DNA of 64,000 nt, taken from the NCBI RefSeq assembly GCF_009911795.1, contig NZ_CP047898.1, forward strand, positions 2,356,001 to 2,420,000, written 5' to 3'. A program made the translations under genes and the position numbers. Shown here piece after piece: positions 48,731-57,484 of this stretch. The notes beneath the pieces are model-generated. The model worked only from the letters and a program-made list of their open reading frames with translations. It made no database searches and was not told the origin of the DNA. The first letter of the stretch is position 1; every line of letters starts with the position of its first letter. The DNA is from Pseudarthrobacter psychrotolerans. GTDB taxonomy: Bacteria > Actinomycetota > Actinomycetes > Actinomycetales > Micrococcaceae.

Positions 48731-49615
48731 ATGCCCGCGCACACATTCAACCGTTACCGTTCCGCTTCGGCCGCCGCCGCGGCGACCGCACTTCTGCTCA
48801 CCATCGCCGCCTGCACACCCGCTGCGTCGCCGGCCGCGAGCACCGCTGCCCCGACCAACTCCGCGACCGGCCTGCCCAGCAGCCACATCCACGGCCTCAC
48901 CGTGAACCGCGAAACGGACCAGGTTCTTCTGGCCACCCACGATGGCCTGTACGACGTCACCGCGCATCCCGCCACCAAGATCGGCGGCACCAACGACCTG
49001 ATGGGGTTCACCGCGGGCGCTGACCAAGGCGTGTTTTACGCCTCGGGCCATCCCGGGCCGGGCTCCGACCTGCCCAACCCTATGGGCCTGATCAAATCCA
49101 CCGACGGCGGCAAGTCCTGGGAGCAGCTCTCCCGCCAGGGTGAATCAGACTTCCACGCGCTCACCTCGGCCAAGTCCGGGATCGTGGCCTTTGACGGGAC
49201 CCTGCGCACGAGCCCTGACGGGAAGACCTGGTCCGCTGTCGCCGCCCGGTTCATTCCGGCGGCCCTGGCCGCGGACCCGTTCAGTGACACGGTGCTTGCG
49301 ACCACCCGCGACGGGGTGCAGCGCTCCACGGACGGCGGCAAGACCTGGGTGCTGGCGCCGGCCACCCCGGTGATCCAGTTCGTGACCTTCGCCAGCCCCG
49401 CCGAAGCCATCGGCGTGGAGCCGGACGGTTCCGTCCATTATTCGGCCGACGGCGGGGCCACCTGGTCCCGGACGGGACGGATCGAAGGGCAAGTCCACGC
49501 GATAGCGGCGGTGGAGGGTTCAGGCCCGAACCCTTGGGTCTGGGCCGCCACCTCCGCCGGACTGGTCGTATCAACAGACGGCGGGGCCACCTTCCGGCCC
49601 TCGGACGCCGTCTGA
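48731..49615 (+). CDS. Secreted beta-propeller-like lipoprotein (BNR repeats)
   Basis: The 294-residue protein has a lipoprotein signal ending in LLTIAACTPAAS. The mature part carries several Asp-box or BNR-type repeats (IKSTDGGKSWEQL, QRSTDGGKTWVLA, HYSADGGATWSRT, VVSTDGGATFRPS), which indicates a beta-propeller. It resembles exported F510_1955-type glycosylhydrolase-like proteins found near copper genes, but no catalytic residues can be assigned. Confidence 0.83.
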   Translation: MPAHTFNRYRSASAAAAATALLLTIAACTPAASPAASTAAPTNSATGLPSSHIHGLTVNRETDQVLLATHDGLYDVTAHPATKIGGTNDLMGFTAGADQGVFYASGHPGPGSDLPNPMGLIKSTDGGKSWEQLSRQGESDFHALTSAKSGIVAFDGTLRTSPDGKTWSAVAARFIPAALAADPFSDTVLATTRDGVQRSTDGGKTWVLAPATPVIQFVTFASPAEAIGVEPDGSVHYSADGGATWSRTGRIEGQVHAIAAVEGSGPNPWVWAATSAGLVVSTDGGATFRPSDAV

Positions 49616-49672
49616 CCCGACTGCCCGCCCGCATCTCTCCGGGAGCACACTCCACAGCAACGGAATGTCCGC

Positions 49673-50231
49673 ATGAGCAGTACCAAGAAGCGATGTACAG
49701 AACACCAGGCCATCGTTGCGGCCGTCCAGGCAAAGCAGCGGACCAAACAGCGCCGGTTCAATGTCCTCCTTTATGGCAGCTTCGGCCTGGTGTCGGCCGC
49801 CCATCGACGGGATCCAGTCGTTTGCTGACCTGTCCCGGAACCACGTTCAGAACGCTGTTGACTACCCGCAGCAGCCCGGCGTCGGAGGAGACCACGCGGC
49901 TGCCTGGGCCAATTGCGGCATTTACACCGAGCCGGTCAGCGAACAACGGGCCGTCCATTCCTTGGAACACGGGGCCGTCTGGCTCACGTACAGCCCGAGC
50001 CTGCCGCCGGATGACCTCGGGAAGCTGACCGACCTTGCCAAGGACAGACCCTACGTCCTGCTCAGTCCGGACAGTGACCAGTCTGCGCCGGTCACTGCCA
50101 CCGCCTGCGGCGCTCAACTCCCGCTGCAGGACGCCAGTGACACACGCGTCGCATCATTCATCAGCGCCTATGCGCAGTCCCCTGATGCCCCGGAGCCGGG
50201 TGCAGCCTGCTCCGGAGGCATCGACCGCTGA
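49673..50231 (+). pseudogene. DUF3105-family protein with internal deletion
   Basis: The frame from the ATG at 49673 reads a basic N-terminus (IVAAVQAKQRTKQRRFNVLL, YGSFGLVSAA) and should go through a membrane helix, but it jumps out of frame near 49798. The other frame then continues PPIDGIQSFADLSRNHVQNA, CGIYTEPVSEQRAVHSLEHG and AVWLTYSP, the DUF3105 domain, to 50231. The junction lacks the hydrophobic segment that family members have, so a deletion of it, not just one base, is likely. The conserved HSLEHGAVW core is intact. Confidence 0.7.
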
Positions 50232-50251
50232 GCTGCGGGCGGCCGGGCAGC

Positions 50252-51028
50252 TCAGAGGAACGCGGACGGATTAACGGTCTGGCCGTTGACCATGACCTCG
50301 AAGTGAAGGTGGCAGCCGGTCGAATTTCCGGTCGTGCCGACACCTGCGATCTGCTGGCCCGTGGCCAGGACCTGCCCGACGGAAACGCCGATGTTGGCCA
50401 GATGGTTGTAGGTGGTCTTCAGGCCGTTGCCATGATCCACAACGATCCGGTCACCGCCGCCATACTGGCTCCAACCGGCCTCGGTGACGGTACCGGCGCC
50501 CGCGGCGGAAACTGCCGTGGTGCAGGCTCCAGTCAGGTCTATTCCAGTGTGCATTTCACCGGCCGCCCCGGTGAGAGGATTGCCCCTGTACCCAAACGTG
50601 GAGCTGACGTTCATCGAGGCAAGCGGGGCCCGCAGACCCGTCGAAGCGGAGGCGGGGGCGGGGGCTTCGGCGGCCGGTGTCTGGACGGTTCCGGTCGGCT
50701 GGGCTGCGGGCGCCGCTGGAGGTGCAGGCTGGGAGGTGACCTCCGGACTGTCAAAGGCCAAGCCCGCACTGGCCGCTGCCGCGACTGCGGGTTCGGCGGC
50801 CACATCTGCAGTGGCGGCAGGCCGGTTGTGGGCTGCAGCCGGGGCCCCGGGATCAGCCTGCGCCGCGGACAGCACGGTCAGGGCAATCATTCCGGTAACG
50901 GCTGCCGCCACGCTGAACTGCTGGCCGCGGAGCCGGAGCGTTGGTTCATGCCAGGCAGCACGCAGCCGGGCTGAAGATGATGATGCAGGAAGGGCACGGC
51001 GACGGCCGTGCTTCAGGCGGGCAGACAA
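50252..51028 (-). CDS. M23-family peptidase (LytM domain), secreted
   Basis: The 258-residue protein cleaves peptidoglycan cross-bridges. After a basic start comes a signal-like helix (FSVAAAVTGMIALTVLSAAQ), then an Ala/Pro-rich linker and the M23 domain with the zinc ligands in GEMHTGIDLT (HxxxD) and CHLHFEVMV (HxH). I placed the start at the TTG 51028 because the upstream sequence, though open, folds as a riboswitch. Signal: exported and cell-wall associated. Confidence 0.9.
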   Translation of the reverse strand: MSARLKHGRRRALPASSSSARLRAAWHEPTLRLRGQQFSVAAAVTGMIALTVLSAAQADPGAPAAAHNRPAATADVAAEPAVAAAASAGLAFDSPEVTSQPAPPAAPAAQPTGTVQTPAAEAPAPASASTGLRAPLASMNVSSTFGYRGNPLTGAAGEMHTGIDLTGACTTAVSAAGAGTVTEAGWSQYGGGDRIVVDHGNGLKTTYNHLANIGVSVGQVLATGQQIAGVGTTGNSTGCHLHFEVMVNGQTVNPSAFL

Positions 51029-51037
51029 AATAGTGGT

Positions 51038-51226
51038 CCTCTCGGCGCCGGCGAAGTTAGCTGTCGGATTCGGACGAGCGGACTGTCCGGCCGCCTGCCG
51101 GACGCCCCGAGGGCAGTCGCAGGTCGGCTTCACCCCAAGGTGCTCCATGGCACCGTCTGTGGGTCCTCCGCCCCGCCTTGAGAAAGAAGATCATGGACCG
51201 CCGGCGGGGTTTGGCGAAGCGGTCAC
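51038..51226 (-). ncRNA. Cyclic di-AMP (ydaO/yuaA) riboswitch
   Basis: On the minus strand, upstream of the M23 gene, the leader has the family landmarks in order: CGCTTCGCCAAACCCCGCCG, a G-C rich stem, GGAGCACCTTGGGGTGAAGCC and near the end GTCCGAATCCGACAGCTAAC then GCCGAGAGGA (each given as separate pieces). This is how ydaO riboswitches before actinobacterial cell-wall hydrolases look. High c-di-AMP should turn the peptidase off. Confidence 0.85.
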
Positions 51227-51229
51227 ACC

Positions 51230-51248
51230 CATACCCACAGAGGGTATG
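51230..51248. promoter_or_regulatory. CATACCC-N5-GGGTATG inverted repeat
   Basis: CATACCC (51230-51236) and GGGTATG (51242-51248) form a perfect repeat at the promoter end of the riboswitch leader. It resembles the CsoR box at 44646 loosely, but the centre is longer. It could tie the divergent M23 and copper-storage genes to one regulator. Confidence 0.35.
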
Positions 51249-51435
51249 TACTCCCACAAGGCTAGAGAACGACACGCATAAGTTACAAATTCGTTATGAA
51301 ACTTTGAGGTTTCTTCTCCGGAAAGAAGGTACGAACAAGGGGTGACTGGCCTGTCCGGGGCCTCTGCAGCAGCACACGCGAGCCGGTCCGATGCATGATG
51401 TTCCCGCCGCTCAAAACCTTGGAAGAGAGAGAACC

Positions 51436-51849
51436 ATGACTCACGCCAGCGCCCACAAGATGCTCGACGCCTACCCGAAGGATCTGGGCAGCATCGACCA
51501 ACACAAGCTCGCCGAATGTATCGCCGCCTGCTTTGAATGTGCGCAGACGTGTACCGCCTGCGCTGACGCGTGCCTGAGCGAGGACATGGTGGCGGAGCTG
51601 ACCAAATGCATTCGTACGAACCTTGACTGTGCGGACATCTGCGCCGCCACCGGCAACGTCGTGTCCCGCCACACGGGCCGCGACGCCAACGTCACCCGGG
51701 CCGCATTGCAGGCCTGCGCCATCACGTGCAAGGCCTGCGCCGATGAATGCGAACAGCACGCCGGCATGCACGGCCACTGCCGAGTCTGCGCAGAGGATTG
51801 CCGCCGCTGCGAAGTGGCGTGCAACGAACTCCTGGCCTCGCTCGACTGA
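51436..51849 (+). CDS. Four-helix copper storage protein (Csp, DUF326)
   Basis: The 137-residue protein has 18 cysteines, nearly all in CxxxC or CxxC spacing along helices (ECIAACFECAQTCTACADAC, CADICAATGN, CAITCKACADECEQH, CRVCAEDCRRCEVAC). This is the layout of Csp proteins, which fill a four-helix bundle with Cu(I). No signal peptide is seen, so it is a cytosolic (Csp3-like) store. AGAGAG lies eight bases before the ATG. Confidence 0.92.
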   Translation: MTHASAHKMLDAYPKDLGSIDQHKLAECIAACFECAQTCTACADACLSEDMVAELTKCIRTNLDCADICAATGNVVSRHTGRDANVTRAALQACAITCKACADECEQHAGMHGHCRVCAEDCRRCEVACNELLASLD

Positions 51850-51861
51850 GAAGCCGCATCG

Positions 51862-52464
51862 TCAGGAGCCGCTTCCTCCGCTCCCGGAATGCGGGGGAGG
51901 CGGAGGCTGCAGCGCGGTCATGGTCACTTTGACCAGCCGAAGCACAGCATCCCGGGACGTCAGGGCGCTGGCCGCTTCAAGAGCGTGAAGGCAAAAAGCG
52001 GCGAGTTCATCCGGCGCGACATCCCGACGGAACCTGCCTGCATCGGCACCCTGCCGCAGCAGGTCTGCCAGGAATCCCCTCAGGTGCTGCTGGGCGAGTC
52101 CCACATGGGGTCCCTGATGAAGCCGTGCAAAGTCAGCGGTCCCAGGGCCGGAGTGGGAGAGGAAAGCGTAGGCCTCCAACACGGACTCCACTTGCTGACC
52201 CGGTCCCACGGTGCGGTTCCGGACCTGGCTCAGATATTCCAGATGGGAGTTGATCTGACGCTCATGCCAGGCAGTGAGAATTGCTTCCACATCCGGAAAG
52301 TATTTGTACAGAGTGGCGCGACCGATGCCGGCCGCCTGGGCAATCTGAGACATCGTGACCGGTGCCAACCCTCGGTCTGCAACCAGCGACGCAGTGGCAT
52401 CCAGGATCGCCGCGCGGACAGCGTCACGGTGGGACTCGATGGTCTCATTCCAGAGCTTGGGCAT
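51862..52464 (-). CDS. TetR-family regulator
   Basis: The 200-residue repressor has the N-terminal helix-turn-helix (VRAAILDATASLVADRGLAP, MSQIAQAAGIGRATLYKYFP) and a ligand domain of helices ending in a Pro/Gly/Ser tail. It is divergent from the small membrane protein pair at 52579, and the repeat at 52517-52541 between them is a likely operator. The ligand is unknown. Confidence 0.9.
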   Translation of the reverse strand: MPKLWNETIESHRDAVRAAILDATASLVADRGLAPVTMSQIAQAAGIGRATLYKYFPDVEAILTAWHERQINSHLEYLSQVRNRTVGPGQQVESVLEAYAFLSHSGPGTADFARLHQGPHVGLAQQHLRGFLADLLRQGADAGRFRRDVAPDELAAFCLHALEAASALTSRDAVLRLVKVTMTALQPPPPPHSGSGGSGS

Positions 52465-52516
52465 TCACGAATCATACAACACGCCACGCAATGAACACTT
52501 CGATATACTCAATACA

Positions 52517-52541
52517 CAGTGTCTTGCAAAAGATGACACTG
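52517..52541. promoter_or_regulatory. CAGTGTC-N11-GACACTG repeat, likely TetR operator
   Basis: CAGTGTC (52517-52523) and GACACTG (52535-52541) form a perfect inverted repeat with an 11-base centre, 38 bp before the start of the small membrane protein gene. Size and place fit a TetR dimer pair site. Confidence 0.6.
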
Positions 52542-52578
52542 AGGCCCCTGATACATGCACTGGAAAATGAGGACACCG

Positions 52579-52758
52579 ATGACTGACCACCCAGAAGACC
52601 GACCCGCCAATTCCGCCATGGGTGGCAAGCTCAGCACCCGCCCCGCGCGTCCCATGCCCCGGTGGGTGAAGGCTTTCATCATCGCCGCTGCCGTTCTCGT
52701 GGTGGCGTTTGCTGTTATCCATCTCAGCGGAGGCGGAATGATGAGCCACACGCCGTGA
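52579..52758 (+). CDS. Small single-span membrane protein (59 aa)
   Basis: The 59-residue protein has a soluble N-terminal part, one hydrophobic helix (VKAFIIAAAVLVVAFAVIHL) and a Gly/Met/His end (SGGGMMSHTP) that could bind copper. Its stop overlaps the start of the next gene by four bases (GTGA). Such proteins often accompany DUF2269-like membrane proteins. Function unknown. Confidence 0.65.
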   Translation: MTDHPEDRPANSAMGGKLSTRPARPMPRWVKAFIIAAAVLVVAFAVIHLSGGGMMSHTP

Positions 52759-53288
52759 AAGTGATGTCCCCGGGCCTGCGTAAAGTTGCCTTGACCACCC
52801 ATATTGCCTGCTCTGTCGGCTGGTTGGGTGCCGTCGCGACGTTCTTGATTCTCGCGATCGCGGGGCTGACGGCCACCGATGCCGCGCTGGTCCGGGCAGC
52901 GTATCTCGGAATGAACGTCATCGGCTGGACGGTCATATTTCCGCTAAGCCTGGCTTCGCTGCTCTCCGGAATTGTCCAGGCCCTCGGGACCGTTTGGGGC
53001 CTCTTCCGGCATTACTGGGTCCTGATCAAACTCCTGATCACGTCGTTGGCGAGCGTCCTGCTGCTCGTGCATCTGCAGCCAGTGACCCGGATGGCGGAGA
53101 TCGCATCAGCCTCGGACCTTGGATCCATGGACATGACAGGGATACGGATCCAACTCGTCGCGGACGCCGGCGCAGCTCTGATCGTGCTGCTGGTCGCCAC
53201 AGTGCTGTCTGTCTACAAGCCGCGTGGCCTCACCCGCTACGGGCAGGCCCGGACAGAAAAGCAGCAAGCCCCCGTACGGCCGGCCTGA
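52755..53288 (+). CDS. DUF2269-like integral membrane protein
   Basis: The 177-residue protein has four hydrophobic segments (ACSVGWLGAVATFLILAIAG, GWTVIFPLSLASLLSGIVQA, LIKLLITSLASVLLLVHLQP, AALIVLLVATVLSVYKPRGL). The first His-containing helix (LTTHIACSVGWLG) resembles heme/copper-interacting helices of DUF2269 proteins. It starts with GTG overlapping the previous gene. Function unknown, likely in the stress response controlled by the TetR regulator. Confidence 0.75.
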   Translation: MKVMSPGLRKVALTTHIACSVGWLGAVATFLILAIAGLTATDAALVRAAYLGMNVIGWTVIFPLSLASLLSGIVQALGTVWGLFRHYWVLIKLLITSLASVLLLVHLQPVTRMAEIASASDLGSMDMTGIRIQLVADAGAALIVLLVATVLSVYKPRGLTRYGQARTEKQQAPVRPA

Positions 53289-53333
53289 GGTTGAAGAAGT
53301 CCGGATCCGTGCCGGCGCCGAATGTCAGGGAGC

Positions 53334-53373
53334 AGGAAGGGCCGGTCCGCACTCGCGGAGCGGCCCTTCCTTT
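53334..53373. terminator. Rho-independent terminator
   Basis: GGAAGGGCCG and CGGCCCTTCC form a 10-bp perfect stem, extended inside by TCCGC/GCGGA, followed by TTTT on the plus strand. It lies between the DUF2269-like gene and the converging CHRD-like gene. Confidence 0.85.
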
Positions 53374-53455
53374 TGCCGTTCACTGCCAGCTTCAGGCCAA
53401 GCACGGCACTGGGGTTTAGCCTTGCTTGGGCCCCGAAGGGCGGGGAATTGCGCGC

Positions 53456-54154
53456 TTAGTGCAGGACGCCGCAGACGGCAGGGTCAGTGGCCTCTGCCGG
53501 GAGGTTCGGATCAAGCTCACTGACACCTTCAGGATCGCTGAAGTTGTAGGTTCCGTTGCCGTCGTAGTCCTGCCCGTGAATCACCAGCACGCCCTCGCCG
53601 TCGCGGATGGCGTCAGCGATCTGCTTGGCGGTACCGAGCCCGCCGGCACCGGGGTAGCCGGTCCCGGCCACATCCGTGAACTCGATGTTGTCCCGGCTGT
53701 AGTCATAGCTGCCATCCTGGGAGACGGGGAACCGGGAAACATCCAGGAAACTGGCGGGGGTAGTGTCACCCGTGGTGTTCAGCGACACCACAACGGGGCC
53801 GTAGGCCGGAACACCCTCGAGAGTATTCAGCCGCCCGTCACCGTTGCTGTCCAGCGCCAGCGTGGGGCATTCGTTCAGGGCCTGGTTGCCGTAATGGATG
53901 TGCTGGGCGTGCGGGGCATCGGGCGTCAACCCGGTGGCGTGCACCTCGATGTGCAGGATCTTCTGGTTGCGGACAACAGCGGTGGCGGTGCCCGAAGCCC
54001 CCGAGTCATTAAGCTCGGTGAGGGTGGCTCTCAGGGTGACTGTTTTCTCCGCTGACTTTGGGCTCTGAGCCATCACCGGCATGGCACCCAGCGACGCAGC
54101 AGCCAGCAGTGCCACACCGGCACCACCAAAAACCAACTTTGTATTCCGTTTCAC
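53456..54154 (-). CDS. Secreted CHRD-like protein with calcium-type loop
   Basis: The 232-residue protein has a signal peptide (LVFGGAGVALLAAASLGAMP, VMA-Q). The mature part reads TVTLRATLTELNDSGASGTA and HATGLTPDAPHAQHIHYGN, like CHRD-type domains, with HIH as a possible metal site. An EF-hand-like loop DSNGDGRLNTLEG lies near residue 100, and LVIHGQDYDGNGTYN near 200. It is likely extracellular. Its function is not established. Confidence 0.75.
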   Translation of the reverse strand: MKRNTKLVFGGAGVALLAAASLGAMPVMAQSPKSAEKTVTLRATLTELNDSGASGTATAVVRNQKILHIEVHATGLTPDAPHAQHIHYGNQALNECPTLALDSNGDGRLNTLEGVPAYGPVVVSLNTTGDTTPASFLDVSRFPVSQDGSYDYSRDNIEFTDVAGTGYPGAGGLGTAKQIADAIRDGEGVLVIHGQDYDGNGTYNFSDPEGVSELDPNLPAEATDPAVCGVLH

Positions 54155-54355
54155 AATTCACTCCTTGGTCAACGCCCACCGGGGAATCCCAGTGGTCACG
54201 TGTGATTCGTATCACCAGGCATTAAGGATGGTTCGTCACTCGAAAAGTACGACGGCGGCATCCGGTGCCGCGGCGGCAGCGGCACCTGCGCGTGTTAAGT
54301 TGAAAGGTACGACGGGCCGCACCGGTCCTGCGCATCGGCTGGAAAGAGAAGTTCC

Positions 54356-54994
54356 GTGGAATCCCCCGCATCTGCCCCCGCACCCGTGAGGATCCTGACG
54401 GTCTGCACCGGCAACATCTGCCGTTCCCCCGTGGCCGAACGGCTGCTGCAGGCGGGGCTGGACCAGGTGATGCCGGGCGGATTTGAGGTCACCAGCGCCG
54501 GAACCCGGGCTATGGTGGGCGACCCCATGCAGCCGCTGTCCGGAGACATCGTGCGTACCTTCGGCGGGAACCCGGACGGCTTCGTCTCGCGGCAGCTGAC
54601 CAGCAGGATCCTGCGCGGCGTGGACCTGGTGCTCACCATGACCTCGGGCCACCGCGGCGAAGTGCTCCAGCTGGACGCCTCCTTGCTCAAGCGCACCTTT
54701 ACCATCCGCGAGTTCGCCCGCATGCTCGACGTTCTTGACGAGCGTGCGGACAGTACCGCAAACGTGCCCGTAACGCCCGACGGCGGCAGTCCCCTCAGTG
54801 CCAACACCGCCTTCTGGCGGGGGCTGCCCGCCCGGGCCGCGGCCGTCCGGCACCTGTCACTGCCGGCGGATTCCTCCGAAAACGACATCATCGACCCCTA
54901 CCGGCGCAGCCCCGAGATCTACCACCAGATGGAAGACGAGCTGGCCCCCGCCATCGTTTCCGTCTTACGGCACGCCCGCCTGAGCCGGCGATAA
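54356..54994 (+). CDS. Low-molecular-weight protein tyrosine phosphatase
   Basis: The 212-residue enzyme has the P-loop VCTGNICRSPVAERLL (C-x5-R-S, Cys near residue 17) and the general acid Asp in NDIIDPYRRSPEIYH. It is longer than the usual 150-160 residues because of an extended central segment. The GTG start at 54356 follows AAAGAGAAG. In actinobacteria such enzymes often act with cell-envelope polysaccharide genes, as found downstream here. Confidence 0.9.
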   Translation: MESPASAPAPVRILTVCTGNICRSPVAERLLQAGLDQVMPGGFEVTSAGTRAMVGDPMQPLSGDIVRTFGGNPDGFVSRQLTSRILRGVDLVLTMTSGHRGEVLQLDASLLKRTFTIREFARMLDVLDERADSTANVPVTPDGGSPLSANTAFWRGLPARAAAVRHLSLPADSSENDIIDPYRRSPEIYHQMEDELAPAIVSVLRHARLSRR

Positions 54995-55095
54995 GGAGCG
55001 GCCGGCGCCGCATCGGGAGTAACTTCACGCACTTCTGCGAACATAGCGGAAATGTTGCGTCAGGTGAGCGCGCCCCACACGATGAATTGGTTGCC

Positions 55096-55145
55096 CAGCC
55101 CAGGCATATATGGCGGTAGGCATCTGCCTGGGCTGTGTGCGACGC
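55096..55145. other. Inverted repeat in the 54995-55265 gap
   Basis: CAGCCCAGGCA (55096-55106) pairs perfectly with TGCCTGGGCTG (55135-55145) around a 28-base loop. It lies between converging genes. The rest of this 271-bp gap shows no gene. Confidence 0.45.
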
Positions 55146-55265
55146 CCAGCTTGGGGTTGCTGAGGATTTCGCATCTAAGCCCGGTTGGTCAGCTCGGGCA
55201 AATGGATCCGGCCATCGCTGTTTCGTCCGGGGTGATAGCCAGCCGCTGTGTTCGCGAACGCTACA

Positions 55266-57138
55266 TTAGACGCTGATGCTTTTTGCCCGGAGGGCGGCTT
55301 TGAACTGCTCAGCGGCGCTGACGGCGGCGTTATCGGTGGAGAGGTCCCTGTCGGCGATGAGGGCCAGCGCGGGGCTGGCGAGGTACATCAATGATTGGGC
55401 GGCGACGGCTATGGCAAACATGGTGACGAGTCCGCTGGAATCGACCAGAAACAACGCCGCTGCCACGGCCAGGCCGGTCAGCCCCAGTGCCGCCTCGGTG
55501 AGTGTGTCACTGAGCGCGCCCAGCCGGCGACGGGTTGCAGGGAATTTGCTTGTCCGCTCCCATCTGGCGGGGCGTCCGAAAAGTGCCGTCAGGCTGGCGA
55601 CGACGATGACGTGGTGCAGTGCTGCGAAGGCAAGGGTACCGGACAATGTCTGGGCCAGCGTTGCGCCAACTGGCCGGCGGTATACCAGCAGGCGCAGGGC
55701 CGTGCTGCTGACCAGGATTGCAGTCGACCCGATGTACAGAGCGAACGGCATGTGGATGCTCTCGTGCTGGACCACCATGGAGATTGCCGAGAGCGCGCCC
55801 AAGGGAAGGGCAATGGCACGCAGGCCGATGCAGGCCACATCCAGCCCGTGGTTACCGTGATGTATTTGCTGCAGCAACGTCAGTTCCGTGCGGCGCCCGC
55901 CCAGCCAGGAAGGAACGAACATCCGCCAGTGCCTGCGCATTTCCTGCACTGGGCCGTACGTCCAGCGGAACCGTTGTTTGCGGTAGGCGGTGAACGTTTC
56001 CGGGATCAGTCCCCATCCAAACGGTTCGTTCAGGTAGACGCTGTCGTACCCGAGTGCGTGGATGCGGATGGCCAATTCGCTGTCTTCCGTGAGGCACCAC
56101 TCGGCCCACCCGCCGGCCTCTTCCAGGGCTGCGCGCCTGATCAGGGACATGGTGCCGACTGTCAGCCCTGCGTTGTGCTCGTTCAGTGCGGCCATCCCGG
56201 TGGTGAAGAAAACGGAGTACTCCCAATTGGCCCAGCGGCGGAAGCGGCTGCCGGCATGGCCGAGGTAGGCGTGGGGCGCCTGCACGAAACCAATTCGCGG
56301 GTCAGTGAAATGACCGACGGTTTTTGTCAGCCAATCCGGGTGGACCTGGTAGTCCGCGTCAACCACGCCGATCAGTTCTGCGGCCGGGTCGGTGTGCCCC
56401 GCTGCCCAGTTCAAAGCCCCGGCCTTGGCCCCGGTGATCCCTTCAACATGCAGGAAACGGAAGCGGTCGCCAAGGACGCGGCAATGCTCGCGCAGGGGCT
56501 CCCATAAAGCTGGGTCGGTGGTGTTGTTGTCGATGACGAGCACTTCAAAATTCGGGTAGTCAAGGGCGGCCAACGCATCCAGGGTGGCCATGACAACGCC
56601 TGGAGGCTCAGCATGAGTGGGCACATGGATTTGAAACCCGGGGGAAAACCGTGGGGGAGCCGCCATGGGCCTCCGGGGCCGCACCCAGGTGGTTCGCAGG
56701 AGCGATTCCCACCCTTCCCGGGTCTGGACAACCGAGCTCGGCAAGGTGATGGCGCCCAGGACAGCGGCAGCCCACAACAGGGAACCCGTCAGCGGGCCAA
56801 CCGGCAAGCCCATCAAAAAGAACAGCGCCCAGGCTCCGCCGGCAGCGGTAAGCAGACACCAGGTTGCCCACACCAGGGCCCCGGCGGGAGCGAGCTCCGG
56901 CCGCCGCACGGTGTAGACCGAGCAGACTGCCGGAATAGCCGCGACGAAACTCCAGGCTACCCATGGGCTACCGGGAGCCACCCACTCTGATGCCAGGACT
57001 GCTCCTACCGCAGCAGCGGTCAGGACTGCGCCGACAGGCCCTGGCAGACGCCCCCGCGGGGAGGATGACAAGGGCGGCAACGGCTCCCACATGGGCCATG
57101 GCCGCAACGACAACAAAAACGCTGAGTACCGAATACAT
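55266..57138 (-). pseudogene. Family 2 glycosyltransferase, membrane type, frameshifted near the start
   Basis: The enzyme of 623 residues would make or export a polysaccharide. It begins MYSVLSVFVVVAAMAHVGAV, AALVILPAG and then must lose one base in the C run 57051-57055 (plus strand) to continue GRLPGPVGAVLTAAAVGAVL. The rest is intact: ATLDALAALDYPNFEVLVID, DxD motif GVVDADYQVHPDWL, ED motif CLTEDSELAIRIHALG, QxxRW motif RKQRFRWTYGP, and C-terminal membrane segments. An ECF-type promoter motif lies upstream at 57278-57307. The frame break may be a sequencing error. Confidence 0.85.
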
Positions 57139-57484
57139 GAAGTTCCCCCTCGTCGGATGGACGGTATCCCTGGCTGACACCGCTGCGCCGTCACCCGAAG
57201 ATCCGCGTTCTCAGCGGGGAGAACCGGACCTTTTGAGTAGGACTTCAAACACGACACACCAGCGCAGCTTTGATACCGTAATCGCCGCGGGTCTGAAAAA
57301 GTTACGCCGGCCCGCTCCTAGTAATCCGGCGTCTTCGTCCGGCGTCGCAACGGACCCAGGCACCGTCACGTTGGCAGCCGGCCGCAATAGAGCACGAAGA
57401 CATATGGCCGACAGCATTCTTGGAAACTACGGGCCAGCGGATTCCATTAGGCCAATGGGGGCGACGCACTGCTCTGCCGTCCGA
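57139..57484. other. Intergenic region with ECF promoter
   Basis: No convincing gene is seen in this 346-bp gap. Its supported content is the promoter motif at 57278-57307 reading toward the glycosyltransferase gene. A minus-strand frame of 68 codons (57417-57211) has no ribosome site or family pattern. Confidence 0.5.
57278..57307 (-). promoter_or_regulatory. ECF-type promoter, glycosyltransferase gene
   Basis: On the minus strand GCGTAAC (57307-57301), 16 bases, then CGATTAC (57284-57278). The same two blocks with the same spacing occur at 59459-59488. The first bases of the spacer are T-rich in both. It lies about 140 bp before the glycosyltransferase start. Confidence 0.7.

Noticed and set aside
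50252..51148. The longer form of the M23 peptidase starting at 51148.
   Set aside because: The added N-terminal segment coincides with the c-di-AMP riboswitch and puts about 40 extra residues before the signal peptide.
54240..54320. Near-repeat of AAAGTACGACGG and AAAGGTACGACGGG before the phosphatase gene.
   Set aside because: Two short imperfect copies 61 bp apart could be chance in this GC-rich stretch; no regulator is linked to them.
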